Source: Agromyces sp. Root81
Lineage (GTDB): Bacteria > Actinomycetota > Actinomycetes > Actinomycetales > Microbacteriaceae
Reading direction: 5' to 3'
NCBI RefSeq assembly: GCF_001429165.1
Contig: NZ_LMIR01000004.1
Location: forward strand, 310,001 to 374,000
Length of the DNA: 64,000 nt
The notes beneath the pieces are model-generated. The model was not told the DNA's origin and made no database searches. It was given only the letters and a program-made list of their open reading frames with translations. The position numbers and the translations under genes are program-made. Each line of letters starts with the position of its first letter. Within the stretch, counting starts at the first letter, position 1. Below, piece by piece: positions 53,350-62,304 of this stretch.

Positions 53350-53374
53350 AAAAAGGAGAGCACCCCTGCTCTCC
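53350..53374 (-). terminator. Short intrinsic terminator in the leftward leader from the RAE
   Basis: GGAGAGCA-CCCC-TGCTCTCC, perfect 8-bp arms; on the minus strand five T residues follow. It begins about where a minus-strand transcript from the RAE promoter would start. Confidence 0.6.
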
Positions 53375-53380
53375 ACTCTC

Positions 53381-53411
53381 AGGATATCGGAGGGAGGGGG
53401 CCTTGCCGCAA
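53381..53411 (-). promoter_or_regulatory. Leftward promoter inside the RAE
   Basis: Minus strand: TTGCGG (53411-53406) in the palindrome centre, 19-bp spacer, TATCCT (53386-53381). Confidence 0.45.
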
Positions 53412-53418
53412 GGCCCCC
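53396..53418. promoter_or_regulatory. Rifampicin-associated element (RAE)
   Basis: GGGGGCCTTG-CCG-CAAGGCCCCC, perfect 10-bp arms; the reverse strand reads GGGGCCTTGCGGCAAGGCC, as in RAEs found upstream of helR, rox and arr-type rifampicin genes. It is directly upstream of helR. Confidence 0.9.
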
Positions 53419-53433
53419 TCCCCGGCGCATACT
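53403..53433 (+). promoter_or_regulatory. Rightward promoter of helR inside the RAE
   Basis: TTGCCG (53403-53408), 19-bp spacer, CATACT (53428-53433). Mirror image of the leftward promoter. Confidence 0.6.
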
Positions 53434-53491
53434 GGTCGGCCGGGCGGAGGCATCCGCTCACGACCCCTGAGGAGAAGCCCTGACCACGACC

Positions 53492-55645
53492 GTGTTCGAC
53501 CTGCCCGACCGTCTCGCCGCGAAGACCGACCCTGCGCTCATCGCCGACGACGAAGCACACTTCGCCGCCATCGCGGTGAGCCTCGAGGAGTCGATCGCCG
53601 AGGCATCCGCACGACTCGATCGGGTGCGCCGCCAGCCGGGCGGCAGCGGCCAGGCTGCGCTCGACCGCGACCTCGAGATCCACCGGCTGACCGCGCGGAT
53701 CCGGACCCTCCGCCGCTTCGGCCTCGACCTCTGCCTCGGACGCATCGTGGGTGCGGATGCCCCCAACCCCGTGTACATCGGCCGGCTCGGCCTGACCGAC
53801 GCCGCGGGGCGCCGGCTCCTCGTCGACTGGCGCTCCCCCGCCGCCGAACCGTTCTTCGCCGCCACGCACGGCGATCCGATGGGCCTCGAGAGCCGCCGCA
53901 GGTATCGCTGGACCCGCGGCCGGATCAGCGACTACTGGGACGAGGTCTTCACGCCCGACGGGCTCGAGGGGCGCGCGGCGCTCGACGACCAGTCGGCGTT
54001 CATCGCGAGCCTCGGCAGCTCCCGATCGCCCCGCATGCGCGACGTGCTGAGCACGATCCAGGCCGACCAGGACGCCATCGTCCGCGCGGGATCCCGTGGC
54101 GCCCTCGTCGTGGACGGCGGCCCCGGCACCGGCAAGACCGTGGTCGCCCTGCACCGCGCCGCCTACCTGCTCTACTCCGACCCGCGGCTCGGACACCGCC
54201 GCGGCGGGGTGCTCTTCATCGGTCCGCACCAGCCCTACCTCGACTACGTCGCCGACATCCTGCCGGGTCTCGGCGAGGAGGGCGTCGAGACGTGCACCCT
54301 CCGGGACCTCGTTCCTGAGGGCGCCGGAGCGGCGCCCGAGCCCGACCCGGTCGTGGCGCGCCTCAAGTCCTCCGCCGGGCTCGTCTCCGCGATCGAGGCG
54401 GCCGTGGGCCACTACGAGCGGCCACCCGTGACCGGCATGACCGTCGAGACGAACTGGGCGGAGGTCTGGCTGGACGCCGCGGACTGGGCGGAGGCGTTCG
54501 ATGCACCGGAGCCGGGCACGCCGCACAACGAGGCGCGCGGCGAGGTCTGGGAGGAACTGCTCGGCATCCTCGTGGCGAACCACGACGGGGTCGATGAAGC
54601 ATCGGAGCGGATGATCCGCGCCTCGCTCCAGCAGAATGCGGCGCTGCGCACGGCCTTCAATCGGGCGTGGCCGCTGCTCGATCCGGCCGGGGTCGTCGGC
54701 GACCTGTGGTCGGTGCCCGCCTACCTCCTGGCCTGCGCTCCCTGGCTGAGCGCCGAGGAGGTGCGCAGCCTGCAGCGCCCCGATGCCCGCGCCTGGACCG
54801 TGTCCGACCTGCCGTTCCTCGACGCCGCGCGACTGCGCATCGGCGACCCCGACGCGGCGCTGCAGCGTCGACGGCGCGAGGCGGTCGCCGCAGCGCAGCG
54901 CGAGGAGATGTCCCGGGTGATCGACAACCTGATCGAGGCCCAGGTGCACGATGACGGGGAGGGCGTGATGACGATGCTGCGCGGCCAGGACGTGCGCAAC
55001 TCGCTCTTCGACGAGGCCGGGTTGCCGAAGGCCGAGCCCGACGATCTCGCGGGCCCGTTCGCGCACATCATCGTCGACGAGGCCCAGGAGCTGACGGATG
55101 CCGAGTGGCAGATGCTGCTCGCCCGATGCCCGTCGCGCAGCTTCACCATCGTCGGCGACCGTGCCCAGGCCAGGCACGGGTTCACCGAATCCTGGCGGGA
55201 ACGTCTCGCGCGAATCGGACTCGACCACGTCGCCGTCTCGACGCTGACCATCAACTACCGCACGCCCGAGGAGGTCATGGCGGCGGCCGAGCCCGTCATC
55301 AGGGCGGCCCTGCCCGACGCCAACGTGCCGACCTCGGTCCGCCGGAGCGGCATCCCCGTCGCCAGTGGATCGGTCGCCGAACTCGACGGGATCCTCGAGG
55401 CCTGGCTCGCCGGGCACGCGGAGGGCACCGCGTGCGTCATCGGCACGGGCGGACTCGACGTCGCCTCGTTCGGGCCGCCGTCCCGGGTGCGATCGCTGAC
55501 GCCCGAGCTGTCGAAGGGACTCGAGTTCGACCTCGTGGTGCTCATCGATGCCGACGCGTTCGGCGACGGCATCGAGGGCGCGGTCGACCGCTACGTCGCG
55601 ATGACGAGGGCCACCGGCCGGCTCGTCATGCTCACGAGCCCCTGA
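53492..55645 (+). CDS. helR: HelR, RNA polymerase-recycling motor ATPase (rifampicin tolerance)
   Basis: 717 residues from the GTG. Superfamily-1 helicase-like ATPase of the HelD/HelR type: Walker A GGPGTGKT (K215), motif II VDEAQE, GDRAQARHG, motif V/VI KGLEFDLVVLIDA and YVAMTRA. HelR removes rifampicin-stalled RNA polymerase from DNA. The true start may be CTG at 53480: it gives MTTTVFDLP, lies 5 nt after GGAG, and homologues begin this way; the GTG has no well-spaced ribosome site. The RAE immediately upstream predicts induction by rifampicin. Converges on pcaF. Confidence 0.93.
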   Translation: MFDLPDRLAAKTDPALIADDEAHFAAIAVSLEESIAEASARLDRVRRQPGGSGQAALDRDLEIHRLTARIRTLRRFGLDLCLGRIVGADAPNPVYIGRLGLTDAAGRRLLVDWRSPAAEPFFAATHGDPMGLESRRRYRWTRGRISDYWDEVFTPDGLEGRAALDDQSAFIASLGSSRSPRMRDVLSTIQADQDAIVRAGSRGALVVDGGPGTGKTVVALHRAAYLLYSDPRLGHRRGGVLFIGPHQPYLDYVADILPGLGEEGVETCTLRDLVPEGAGAAPEPDPVVARLKSSAGLVSAIEAAVGHYERPPVTGMTVETNWAEVWLDAADWAEAFDAPEPGTPHNEARGEVWEELLGILVANHDGVDEASERMIRASLQQNAALRTAFNRAWPLLDPAGVVGDLWSVPAYLLACAPWLSAEEVRSLQRPDARAWTVSDLPFLDAARLRIGDPDAALQRRRREAVAAAQREEMSRVIDNLIEAQVHDDGEGVMTMLRGQDVRNSLFDEAGLPKAEPDDLAGPFAHIIVDEAQELTDAEWQMLLARCPSRSFTIVGDRAQARHGFTESWRERLARIGLDHVAVSTLTINYRTPEEVMAAAEPVIRAALPDANVPTSVRRSGIPVASGSVAELDGILEAWLAGHAEGTACVIGTGGLDVASFGPPSRVRSLTPELSKGLEFDLVVLIDADAFGDGIEGAVDRYVAMTRATGRLVMLTSP

Positions 55646-55670
55646 CTTCCGGCGGCGCGCAGCGGCGGCG

Positions 55671-56885
55671 TCAGGCCCGCTCGAACACCGCGGCGAGCGC
55701 CTGGCCGCCGCCGATGCACATGGTCTCGAGGGCGAACCGTCCGCCCAGGGCCGGCAGCTCGTGCGCGAGCGTCGCGAGCATGCGGATGCCGGTTGCGCCG
55801 ATCGGGTGCCCGATCGAGATGCCACTGCCCCTGGGGTTCACCCGCGGGTCCTCGGCGTCGACGCCCCAGTCGGCGAGGCACGCGAGCACCTGCACCGCGA
55901 ACGCCTCGTTGAGCTCGATGAGATCGAGATCCTCGAAGCGGATGCCGGCGCGCTCGAGCGCGAGGTTCGACGCGGGCACGGGCGCGACGCCGAAGCGCAG
56001 CGGGTCGGTGCCCGCGACGGCCCACGACACGAGTCGCAGCATCGGCACGAGACCGAGCTCGGCGGCCCGCTGCGGCGTGGTGACGATGCACGCAGCCGCC
56101 GCGTCGTTCTGCCCGCTCGCGTTACCGGCGGTGACGGTCGCCTCGGCATCGCGGCGTCCGAGGATCGGCCGAAGCCCCCCGAGGGCGGCGAGCGAGGTGT
56201 CGGCGCGCGGGTGTTCGTCGCGATCGACGAGCACCGAGCCGCGACGTCCCGGCACCTCGAGGGGCACGAGTTCGGCGTCGAAGGCCCCCGCCTGCTGGGC
56301 GGCGACGGCCCGCTGGTGCGAACGGAGCGCGAGCGCGTCCTGCGCCTCCCGCGAGATGCCGTACTCGGCGCGCAGCAGTTCGGCCGAGCCGACGTTGCCG
56401 TCCGGCGTCGGGAAGCGCCGGCCGCCGACCGTCTCGCGGCCGCGGGACAGCGCGTCGTGCAGCAGCAGACCGGCGCCGGAGACGCCTCGGCGACCATCGA
56501 CGGTGTAGAGCGGAGCATTCGACATCGACTCGACACCGAGTGCGACGACGGCGTCGGCGACCCCCGTCTGCACCTCCATGGCCGCGTTGAGCACCGCCTG
56601 CAGGCCGGAGCCGCAGCGGCGGTCGAGTTGGTAGCCGGTCGTCTCGACGCCGAACCCGGCGTCGAGGGCGGCGACGCGGCCGATCGCCGGCGCCTCCATC
56701 GTGGGGTAGCCCTGTGCGGCGACGACCCCGTCGATCGCCGCGGCGTCGACCCGGCTGCGTTCGAGCAGCGCGGTCAGCACCGTCGTGGCGAGCTCGAGTG
56801 CCGGCACCGCGGCGAGGGCGCCGCCCATGCGTCCGACGGGGGTGCGCAGCGGCGAGCAGATGACGACCTCGCGCAGTTCGGGCAT
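55671..56885 (-). CDS. pcaF: 3-oxoadipyl-CoA thiolase
   Basis: 404 residues. Cleaves 3-oxoadipyl-CoA to acetyl-CoA and succinyl-CoA, the last beta-ketoadipate step. Nucleophile Cys in RRCGSGLQAV, His in SIGHPIGATG, second Cys in MCIGGGQAL. Its ATG shares one base with the pcaJ stop (TGATG). The operon context separates it from other thiolases. Confidence 0.93.
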   Translation of the reverse strand: MPELREVVICSPLRTPVGRMGGALAAVPALELATTVLTALLERSRVDAAAIDGVVAAQGYPTMEAPAIGRVAALDAGFGVETTGYQLDRRCGSGLQAVLNAAMEVQTGVADAVVALGVESMSNAPLYTVDGRRGVSGAGLLLHDALSRGRETVGGRRFPTPDGNVGSAELLRAEYGISREAQDALALRSHQRAVAAQQAGAFDAELVPLEVPGRRGSVLVDRDEHPRADTSLAALGGLRPILGRRDAEATVTAGNASGQNDAAAACIVTTPQRAAELGLVPMLRLVSWAVAGTDPLRFGVAPVPASNLALERAGIRFEDLDLIELNEAFAVQVLACLADWGVDAEDPRVNPRGSGISIGHPIGATGIRMLATLAHELPALGGRFALETMCIGGGQALAAVFERA

Positions 56886-57583
56886 CAGGCCCCCGCCTCG
56901 GGGGCGACGACGACGCCGGGGGCCGCGACGCCCGTGTCCGCGACGACGGCGTCCGCGACGGTGAACGAGGCGCCCGTGGCATCCGTCACCTGCTCGATCG
57001 TGACACCGGGCGCGAGTTCGACGAGCACGAGCCCGTCGCCGGTGACGTCGAACACGGCGAGGTCGGTGACGATGCGGTCGACGCAGGCCTTGCCCGTCAG
57101 CGGCAGGGTGCACCGTTCGACGATCTTCGGCGAGCCGTCCTTCGCCACGTGCTCCATGACGACGATCACGCGCTCGGCGCCGTTCACGAGGTCCATGGCG
57201 CCGCCCATGCCCTTGACCATCTTGCCGGGCACCGCCCAGTTGGCGATGTCGCCGTGCGCCGAGACCTGCATGGCACCGAGCACCGCGGTCGTGATGCGCC
57301 CGCCGCGGATCATGCCGAAGCTCGCCGCCGAGTCGAAGTACGACGCGCCGGGCAGCACGGTCACGGTCTCCTTGCCTGCGTTGATGAGCTTCGGGTCCTC
57401 CTCGCCCTCCCATGGGTAGGGCCCGACGCCCAGCACGCCGTTCTCGGAGTGCAGCACGACCTCGACGCCCTCTGGCAGGTGGTTCGGGATGAGCGTCGGC
57501 AGGCCGATGCCGAGGTTCACGTAGGTGCCGTCCTCGAGTTCGCGGGCGGCGCGGGCGGCCATCTCGTCGCGGGTGAGCGGCAT
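56885..57583 (-). CDS. pcaJ: 3-oxoadipate CoA-transferase subunit B
   Basis: 232 residues. With PcaI moves CoA from succinyl-CoA to 3-oxoadipate. [14 protein letters not shown] and catalytic Glu in SENGVLG are beta-subunit marks. Overlaps neighbours on both sides by single bases (TGATG), so stoichiometric translation is likely. Confidence 0.93.
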   Translation of the reverse strand: MPLTRDEMAARAARELEDGTYVNLGIGLPTLIPNHLPEGVEVVLHSENGVLGVGPYPWEGEEDPKLINAGKETVTVLPGASYFDSAASFGMIRGGRITTAVLGAMQVSAHGDIANWAVPGKMVKGMGGAMDLVNGAERVIVVMEHVAKDGSPKIVERCTLPLTGKACVDRIVTDLAVFDVTGDGLVLVELAPGVTIEQVTDATGASFTVADAVVADTGVAAPGVVVAPEAGA

Positions 57584-58377
57584 CAGCGTTCCGTTCCGGC
57601 GGCCGCGGGCCGGGGCCGCACGGTCACCTTCTCGATGGGCAGGTCGGAGGACTGCACGGGCGTGAGCGCGACCACCCGGTCGACGTGGATGCCCGGCAGG
57701 TGGATGTCGTCGGGGCCGAGCACACCGGGCTCGACGAGCTCGTCGACCTCGGCGATCGTGATGCGGCCGGCCATGCCCGCAAGCGGGTTGAAGTTGCGGG
57801 CCGCCTTCTCGAAGCGGAGGTTGCCGTGCCGGTCGCCGACGGCCGCGCGCACGAGGCCGTAGTCGGTGCGGATGGCGCGCTCGAGCACGTACTCCCGCGG
57901 CGCGCCGAAGACGTCGAACGGCCGCAGCTCCTTGGGATCGCTCGTGATCGCGACCGAGCCGTCGGGGGCGTAGCGCAGCGGCATGCCGCCGTCGGAGACG
58001 GCGGTGCCGGCGCCCGTCGCCGTGTAGAACGCGGGGATGCCGACGCCGCCGGCGCGGAGCCGTTCGGCGAGCGTGCCCTGCGGCGTGAGTTCGACCTCGA
58101 TCTCGCCGGCCAGGTACTGGCGGCCGAACTCCTTGTTCTCGCCGATGTAGCTCGCGATGACGCGGCGGATGCGGCCGGCGGCCAGGAGTTCGCCGAGCCC
58201 CCAGCCGTCGACGCCGCAGTTGTTCGAGACGACCTCGAGCCCGCCGACGCCGAGGTCGAGCAGGGCGCGGATGATCGTGATCGGCACGCCCGACAGCCCG
58301 AAGCCGCCGACGGCCAGCGACGCGCCCTCCGGGATGTCGGCCACCGCCGCGGCGGCGCTCTCGTAACTCTTGTCCAT
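57583..58377 (-). CDS. pcaI: 3-oxoadipate CoA-transferase subunit A
   Basis: 264 residues. The alpha-subunit CoA-binding loop [10 protein letters not shown] and [12 protein letters not shown] are present. GGAGG lies before the ATG; 17 bp separate it from pcaL. Confidence 0.93.
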   Translation of the reverse strand: MDKSYESAAAAVADIPEGASLAVGGFGLSGVPITIIRALLDLGVGGLEVVSNNCGVDGWGLGELLAAGRIRRVIASYIGENKEFGRQYLAGEIEVELTPQGTLAERLRAGGVGIPAFYTATGAGTAVSDGGMPLRYAPDGSVAITSDPKELRPFDVFGAPREYVLERAIRTDYGLVRAAVGDRHGNLRFEKAARNFNPLAGMAGRITIAEVDELVEPGVLGPDDIHLPGIHVDRVVALTPVQSSDLPIEKVTVRPRPAAAGTER

Positions 58378-58394
58378 GGAATGGATCCTCCGGG

Positions 58395-59636
58395 TCAGTC
58401 GTTCGGGTCGGGTGCCGCTGCGACATCGCCGGCGGCGGCGTCCGCTTCGGCGGCATCCGCTTCGGCGAACACCTCGCGCGCGATCGCGAACGCCTCGTTC
58501 GACGCCGGCAGCCCCGCGTACAGCGCGGTGTGCAGCAGCACCTCGGCGATCTCGTCGCGGGTGAGGCCGTTGCGGAGGGCCGCGCGCACGTGCATCGCGA
58601 TCTCGCCGTGGTGGCCGCCGGTCGTGAGGCTCGCGAGCGTCGCGATCGACCGTGCGCGACGGGAGAGTCCGGGTCGCTCCCACACCTCGCCCCAGGCGTA
58701 GCGCGTGAGGAAGTCCTGGAACGCGGCGGTCTCGGGCGTCGTGGCGGCGACGGCGCGGTCGACGTGCGCGTCGCCGAGCACACTGCGGCGCACGCGCATG
58801 CCGCGGTCGTGGGCGACGGATGCCGCGGCCGCGCGCTCCGCGAGGGCGAGGTGCTCCGCGATGAGTCCCGCGGCCTGCTGCGGTCGCTCGAGCACGGCGA
58901 GGTGCGATGCATCGTCGAGCGACACGTGCCGCCCGCCGGGGATCGCGTCGGCGAGCGCCTGCATCGAGGCCGGGGCGGTGACCGCGTCGTGCCCGCCGCT
59001 GACGGCGAGCACCGGCACGGCGACCGCGGCGAGGTCGGCCATGCGGTCGAAGGTCGCGAGGGCCTCGGTGCACCGCGCGTACGACTCGTCGTCGACGTCG
59101 ACGAGCGCGGCGAGCGCCCGTGCACCGGCGCCTGTCGCGTCGCGCTCGAGGAATCCATGGACGAACCAGCGCGATGCGCTGCCGGTGACGAGGGAGGCGG
59201 TGCCGCTCGCACGCACCGCAGCCGCACGTTCGAGCCAGCCGTCGTGGGTGCCGATGCGCGCGCCGCTGCAGCTCATCACGAGGCTCAGCACCCGGCCGGG
59301 GCGGGCGAGCGCGAGTTCGAGCGCGACCGCGCCGCCGAGCGAGACGCCCGCGACGTGGAACGCCCCGCCGCCCGCCTCGTCGACGACCGCCAGCACGGCG
59401 TCGGCGAGCTCGGCGATCGTGAACGGCTCGGACGCGGCGGGGCTCGCGCCGTGGCCGGGGAGGTCGATGCGGAGCACGCGGAGCCCGGCGGTGCGCCCGT
59501 CGGCGCGAAGTGCGTCGGTCACGCCCTCCCACAGGGCGGTCGTCGTGCCGAGCGAGGGCAGCAGCACGAGGAGCGGGTTCGACGCTGCGGGTGCGGTGCC
59601 CGGTGCGAACGCCCCGAGCAGTCTGGGAACGGTCAT
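58395..59636 (-). CDS. pcaL: Fused 3-oxoadipate enol-lactonase / 4-carboxymuconolactone decarboxylase
   Basis: 413 residues, two enzymes in one chain. Residues 1 to about 265 are an alpha/beta hydrolase ([15 protein letters not shown] nucleophile Ser, late GGHD acid, ASHLAV His) matching PcaD. From about 280 a CMD domain ([32 protein letters not shown]) matches PcaC. This PcaL fusion is known from actinomycetes. An acidic Ala/Asp tail ends the protein. ATG overlaps the pcaB stop (ATGA). Confidence 0.94.
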   Translation of the reverse strand: MTVPRLLGAFAPGTAPAASNPLLVLLPSLGTTTALWEGVTDALRADGRTAGLRVLRIDLPGHGASPAASEPFTIAELADAVLAVVDEAGGGAFHVAGVSLGGAVALELALARPGRVLSLVMSCSGARIGTHDGWLERAAAVRASGTASLVTGSASRWFVHGFLERDATGAGARALAALVDVDDESYARCTEALATFDRMADLAAVAVPVLAVSGGHDAVTAPASMQALADAIPGGRHVSLDDASHLAVLERPQQAAGLIAEHLALAERAAAASVAHDRGMRVRRSVLGDAHVDRAVAATTPETAAFQDFLTRYAWGEVWERPGLSRRARSIATLASLTTGGHHGEIAMHVRAALRNGLTRDEIAEVLLHTALYAGLPASNEAFAIAREVFAEADAAEADAAAGDVAAAPDPND

Positions 59637-60814
59637 GCGTGCTGCTCCTGGTCGGCGATGCGGGTGAAGCGGGTGACGGCACGGTCGACGATGCGATCGG
59701 ATGCCGCGACGAGCACGTCGTGCGACGGGCGCTCGCCGGCCGGGCCGGCGTGCTCGAGCAGCTCGGCGGCGCGCTCGCGGTCGAATTCGAGACCGCCGAG
59801 GAGTCGGGCGCCGGCGGCGGAGGCGGATCGCGCGAGTCGCACGAGTCGGCGCTGCGACGCCCACTCGGCGTGCCAGCGGCCGGCGGAGCGCTCGTCGCCG
59901 GCGATCGCGGCGGCGGCGATCACCTGGAGCAGTCCCGGCGTCTCGGTCGCGGCCGCGGTGATCGCGACGGCGTCGACGGGGTTGCGCTTGTGCGGCATCG
60001 CCGACGAGCCGCCGCCGCCGGCGAGGCGGACTTCGCCGATCTCCTCGCGGGAGAGGAAGGCCGCGTCGCCCGCGATGCGACCGAGCACGGCGACCACGGC
60101 GGCCGCGGCCGAGGCGACGGCGAGCACCGGGGTGCGCTCGGTGTGCCAGGAGCGGTCGGGGTCGGCGAGCCCGAGCCGGGCCGCGAGTTCGGCGCGCACC
60201 GCCTCGGAGCCGTCGAGGCGTGCAGCCGCGGCATCCGCTGCCGTGCCGGTGCCGACGGCTCCGCCGAACTGCACGGGGAAGGCGACCGCATCGATCGCGG
60301 CGACGGCCGATGCGAGACCGTCGAGCCAGCCGGCGGCCAGCACGCCGATCGTGCTCGCCTCGGCCTGACGCGCCAGGGAGCGGGCGATCCGCGGGCTGTG
60401 CCGCTCGAGCTGCGCACTCGCCACGAGCCCGCTGCCCGCCTCGACGAGGAGGGCGCGGGCCTCGTGCAGTGCGTCGCGCGCGACGAGCATGAGCGCCGTG
60501 TCGACGATGTCCTGGCTCGTCGCGCCGAGGTGGAGCGGCGCCGTGTCGAGCCCCGCCGCCGAGAGCTGCGCCTGGAGCGCCGGCACGAGGGCGACGACGG
60601 GCACGCCGTCGCGGGCGACGCCGTGCTGCAGCGCAGCCCGGTCGAGGGAGGCGGCATCGAGCGCGGCGGCCGCGTCGTCGAGCGGCTCGCCGAGCACGCT
60701 CCCCCACGCTCGGAGCAGCCCGCGCTCGACCTCGACCATGGCGGCGAGCACCGCATCGTCGTCGGTGCCGGCGCTGTCGGCCGCGCCCGGATCGATGAGT
60801 CCCCAGTCGGTCAT
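59633..60814 (-). CDS. pcaB: 3-carboxy-cis,cis-muconate cycloisomerase
   Basis: 393 residues, fumarase/aspartase superfamily. GSSAMPHKRNPVDA is the superfamily signature with the catalytic Ser loop; HLGATSQDIVDTALML is the second conserved region. Converts 3-carboxymuconate to 4-carboxymuconolactone. Shorter than the 450-residue proteobacterial enzymes, as in other actinobacteria. Coupled to pcaG and pcaL by ATGA overlaps. Confidence 0.94.
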   Translation of the reverse strand: MTDWGLIDPGAADSAGTDDDAVLAAMVEVERGLLRAWGSVLGEPLDDAAAALDAASLDRAALQHGVARDGVPVVALVPALQAQLSAAGLDTAPLHLGATSQDIVDTALMLVARDALHEARALLVEAGSGLVASAQLERHSPRIARSLARQAEASTIGVLAAGWLDGLASAVAAIDAVAFPVQFGGAVGTGTAADAAAARLDGSEAVRAELAARLGLADPDRSWHTERTPVLAVASAAAAVVAVLGRIAGDAAFLSREEIGEVRLAGGGGSSAMPHKRNPVDAVAITAAATETPGLLQVIAAAAIAGDERSAGRWHAEWASQRRLVRLARSASAAGARLLGGLEFDRERAAELLEHAGPAGERPSHDVLVAASDRIVDRAVTRFTRIADQEQHA

Positions 60815-61470
60815 CGCTGCATCCCCTCGCGTCGGCCTTCGTCGCCGTGGTCGAGGACCGCGAAATCGAGGAACACGGTCTCGCCCTCGCCCTGCAGCCG
60901 GATGTCGAATCGGTACGAGGCCGGCCCGTCGGACTCGGCGACGAGGGTGTGCCGCCGCGCCGGGTCGATGGTCGAGAGCAGCGGATCCGTGCCGTTCGCC
61001 GCGGCCTCGTCGTCGAAGTAGGCCCGAGTGAAGAGGTGGTGCAGCACTCCGCGCGCGAAGACGGTCACGAGCAGGTACGGCGCGAGGCCCTCCCGAGTCG
61101 CGCCCGGCTTGATCGTCGTGAACGCGAAGCGGCCGTCGCGGTCGACCGCCGCCCGCCCGAAGCCCGAGAACCCGTGCTGGTCGCGCTCGAGCACGCCGCG
61201 CTCCGTGGAGGGGCGGCCGGCGGCATCCGGGCCCCAGATCTCGACGATCGCGTCGGGGATCGGGTCGCCGGCGCCGTCGAAGACCGTGCCGTGCAGGCGG
61301 ATGGCGTCGGGCTGCCACGCTGCGCGCACCGCCGGGCCCCCGGCGTAGGGCAGGGCGTAGCCGAAGAAGGGGCCGACGGTCTGCGCGGGCGTCTGCAGCG
61401 GCTCGGGCGCCGGCAGGTTCGATTCGTCAGGCGCATTCGCGCGCGCACGCAGCGAAGGCTGGTCAGGCAT
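60811..61470 (-). CDS. pcaG: Protocatechuate 3,4-dioxygenase alpha subunit
   Basis: 219 residues. TPAQTVGPFFGYALPY and GDPIPDAIVEIWGPDAAGR are intradiol dioxygenase marks. The iron ligands of the beta subunit (YVHK, HIH) are absent, as expected for alpha. Starts 8 bases inside pcaH. Confidence 0.94.
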   Translation of the reverse strand: MPDQPSLRARANAPDESNLPAPEPLQTPAQTVGPFFGYALPYAGGPAVRAAWQPDAIRLHGTVFDGAGDPIPDAIVEIWGPDAAGRPSTERGVLERDQHGFSGFGRAAVDRDGRFAFTTIKPGATREGLAPYLLVTVFARGVLHHLFTRAYFDDEAAANGTDPLLSTIDPARRHTLVAESDGPASYRFDIRLQGEGETVFLDFAVLDHGDEGRREGMQR

Positions 61471-62302
61471 GGTCGGCGTCCTCCGGTTCCATCCAGGTCG
61501 ATCTCGGCCCCGTGAGCACCACGTCCCAGCGGTAGCCGAGTGCCCACTCGGGCTCGCTCACGTCGTGATCGTATGTCGCGACCAATCGATCGCGCGCGCG
61601 CTGGTCGGTGATCGACTGGTAGATCGGGTCGAGCGCGAAGAGCGGATCGCCGGGAAAGTACATCTGCGTCACGAGCCGCTGGGTGAACGCGGAGCCGAAG
61701 AACGAGAAGTGGATGTGCGCGGGCCGCCACGCATTGCGGTGGTTCTTCCACGGGTAGGCGCCCGGCTTGATGGTCGTCAGCCGGTACGAGCCGTCGTCGC
61801 CCGTGATGATGCGCCCGACACCCGTGAAGTTCGGGTCGAGCGGCGCCGGGTGCTGGTCGCGCTTGTGCACGTACCGGCCCGAGGCGTTGGCCTGCCAGAT
61901 CTCGACGAGCTGATTTCGGACGGGCCGGCCCTCGCCGTCGAGCACCCGCCCGGTGAGGATGATCCGCTCGCCGAGCGGCTCACCGGTGTGCTGGATCGTC
62001 AGGTCGGCCTCCTCGGCCGCGACATCGGTGTGCCCGAACGCGGGCGAGACGAGCTCGATCTCCTCGGGATCGGCGCGCACGAGCTCGCGCGTCGGATGCC
62101 GCAGCTGCGTGGAGCGGTACGGCGGGAAGTCGCGCGGCGGGTGGGCGGGCACAGGGGCGCCGGATGCCGCGGCCTCCTGTGCTGCGCGGTGGAGCGCCGC
62201 GATCTCGGCGCTGATGCCCTGCTGGGTCTCGCCGGGCTGGGTCTCGCCGGGCTGGGTCGCGTCGGGCTGGGTCTGTTCGGGCTGAGGTGCTGGTCGTGGC
62301 AT
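61463..62302 (-). CDS. pcaH: Protocatechuate 3,4-dioxygenase beta subunit
   Basis: 279 residues, catalytic subunit opening the ring of protocatechuate. Four iron ligands are visible: Tyr in RYVHKRD, Tyr in AYPWKNH and both His in PAHIHFS. The first 30 residues contain QPxxT repeats encoded by four tandem 15-bp units, not typical of the family and probably flexible. Starts 3 bases after pobA stops. Confidence 0.95.
   Translation of the reverse strand: MPRPAPQPEQTQPDATQPGETQPGETQQGISAEIAALHRAAQEAAASGAPVPAHPPRDFPPYRSTQLRHPTRELVRADPEEIELVSPAFGHTDVAAEEADLTIQHTGEPLGERIILTGRVLDGEGRPVRNQLVEIWQANASGRYVHKRDQHPAPLDPNFTGVGRIITGDDGSYRLTTIKPGAYPWKNHRNAWRPAHIHFSFFGSAFTQRLVTQMYFPGDPLFALDPIYQSITDQRARDRLVATYDHDVSEPEWALGYRWDVVLTGPRSTWMEPEDADHA
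62221..62280. repeat. Four tandem 15-bp repeats in the 5' end of pcaH
   Basis: Units begin GCTGGGTC; the first two are identical, the third and fourth differ by 2-3 bases. They code for a five-residue QPxxT repeat and keep frame, so slippage would change length without breaking the gene. Confidence 0.8.
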
Positions 62303-62304
62303 GG

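Noticed and set aside
62221-62280. CRISPR-like repeats
   Set aside because: 15-bp units without spacers, in frame within pcaH.
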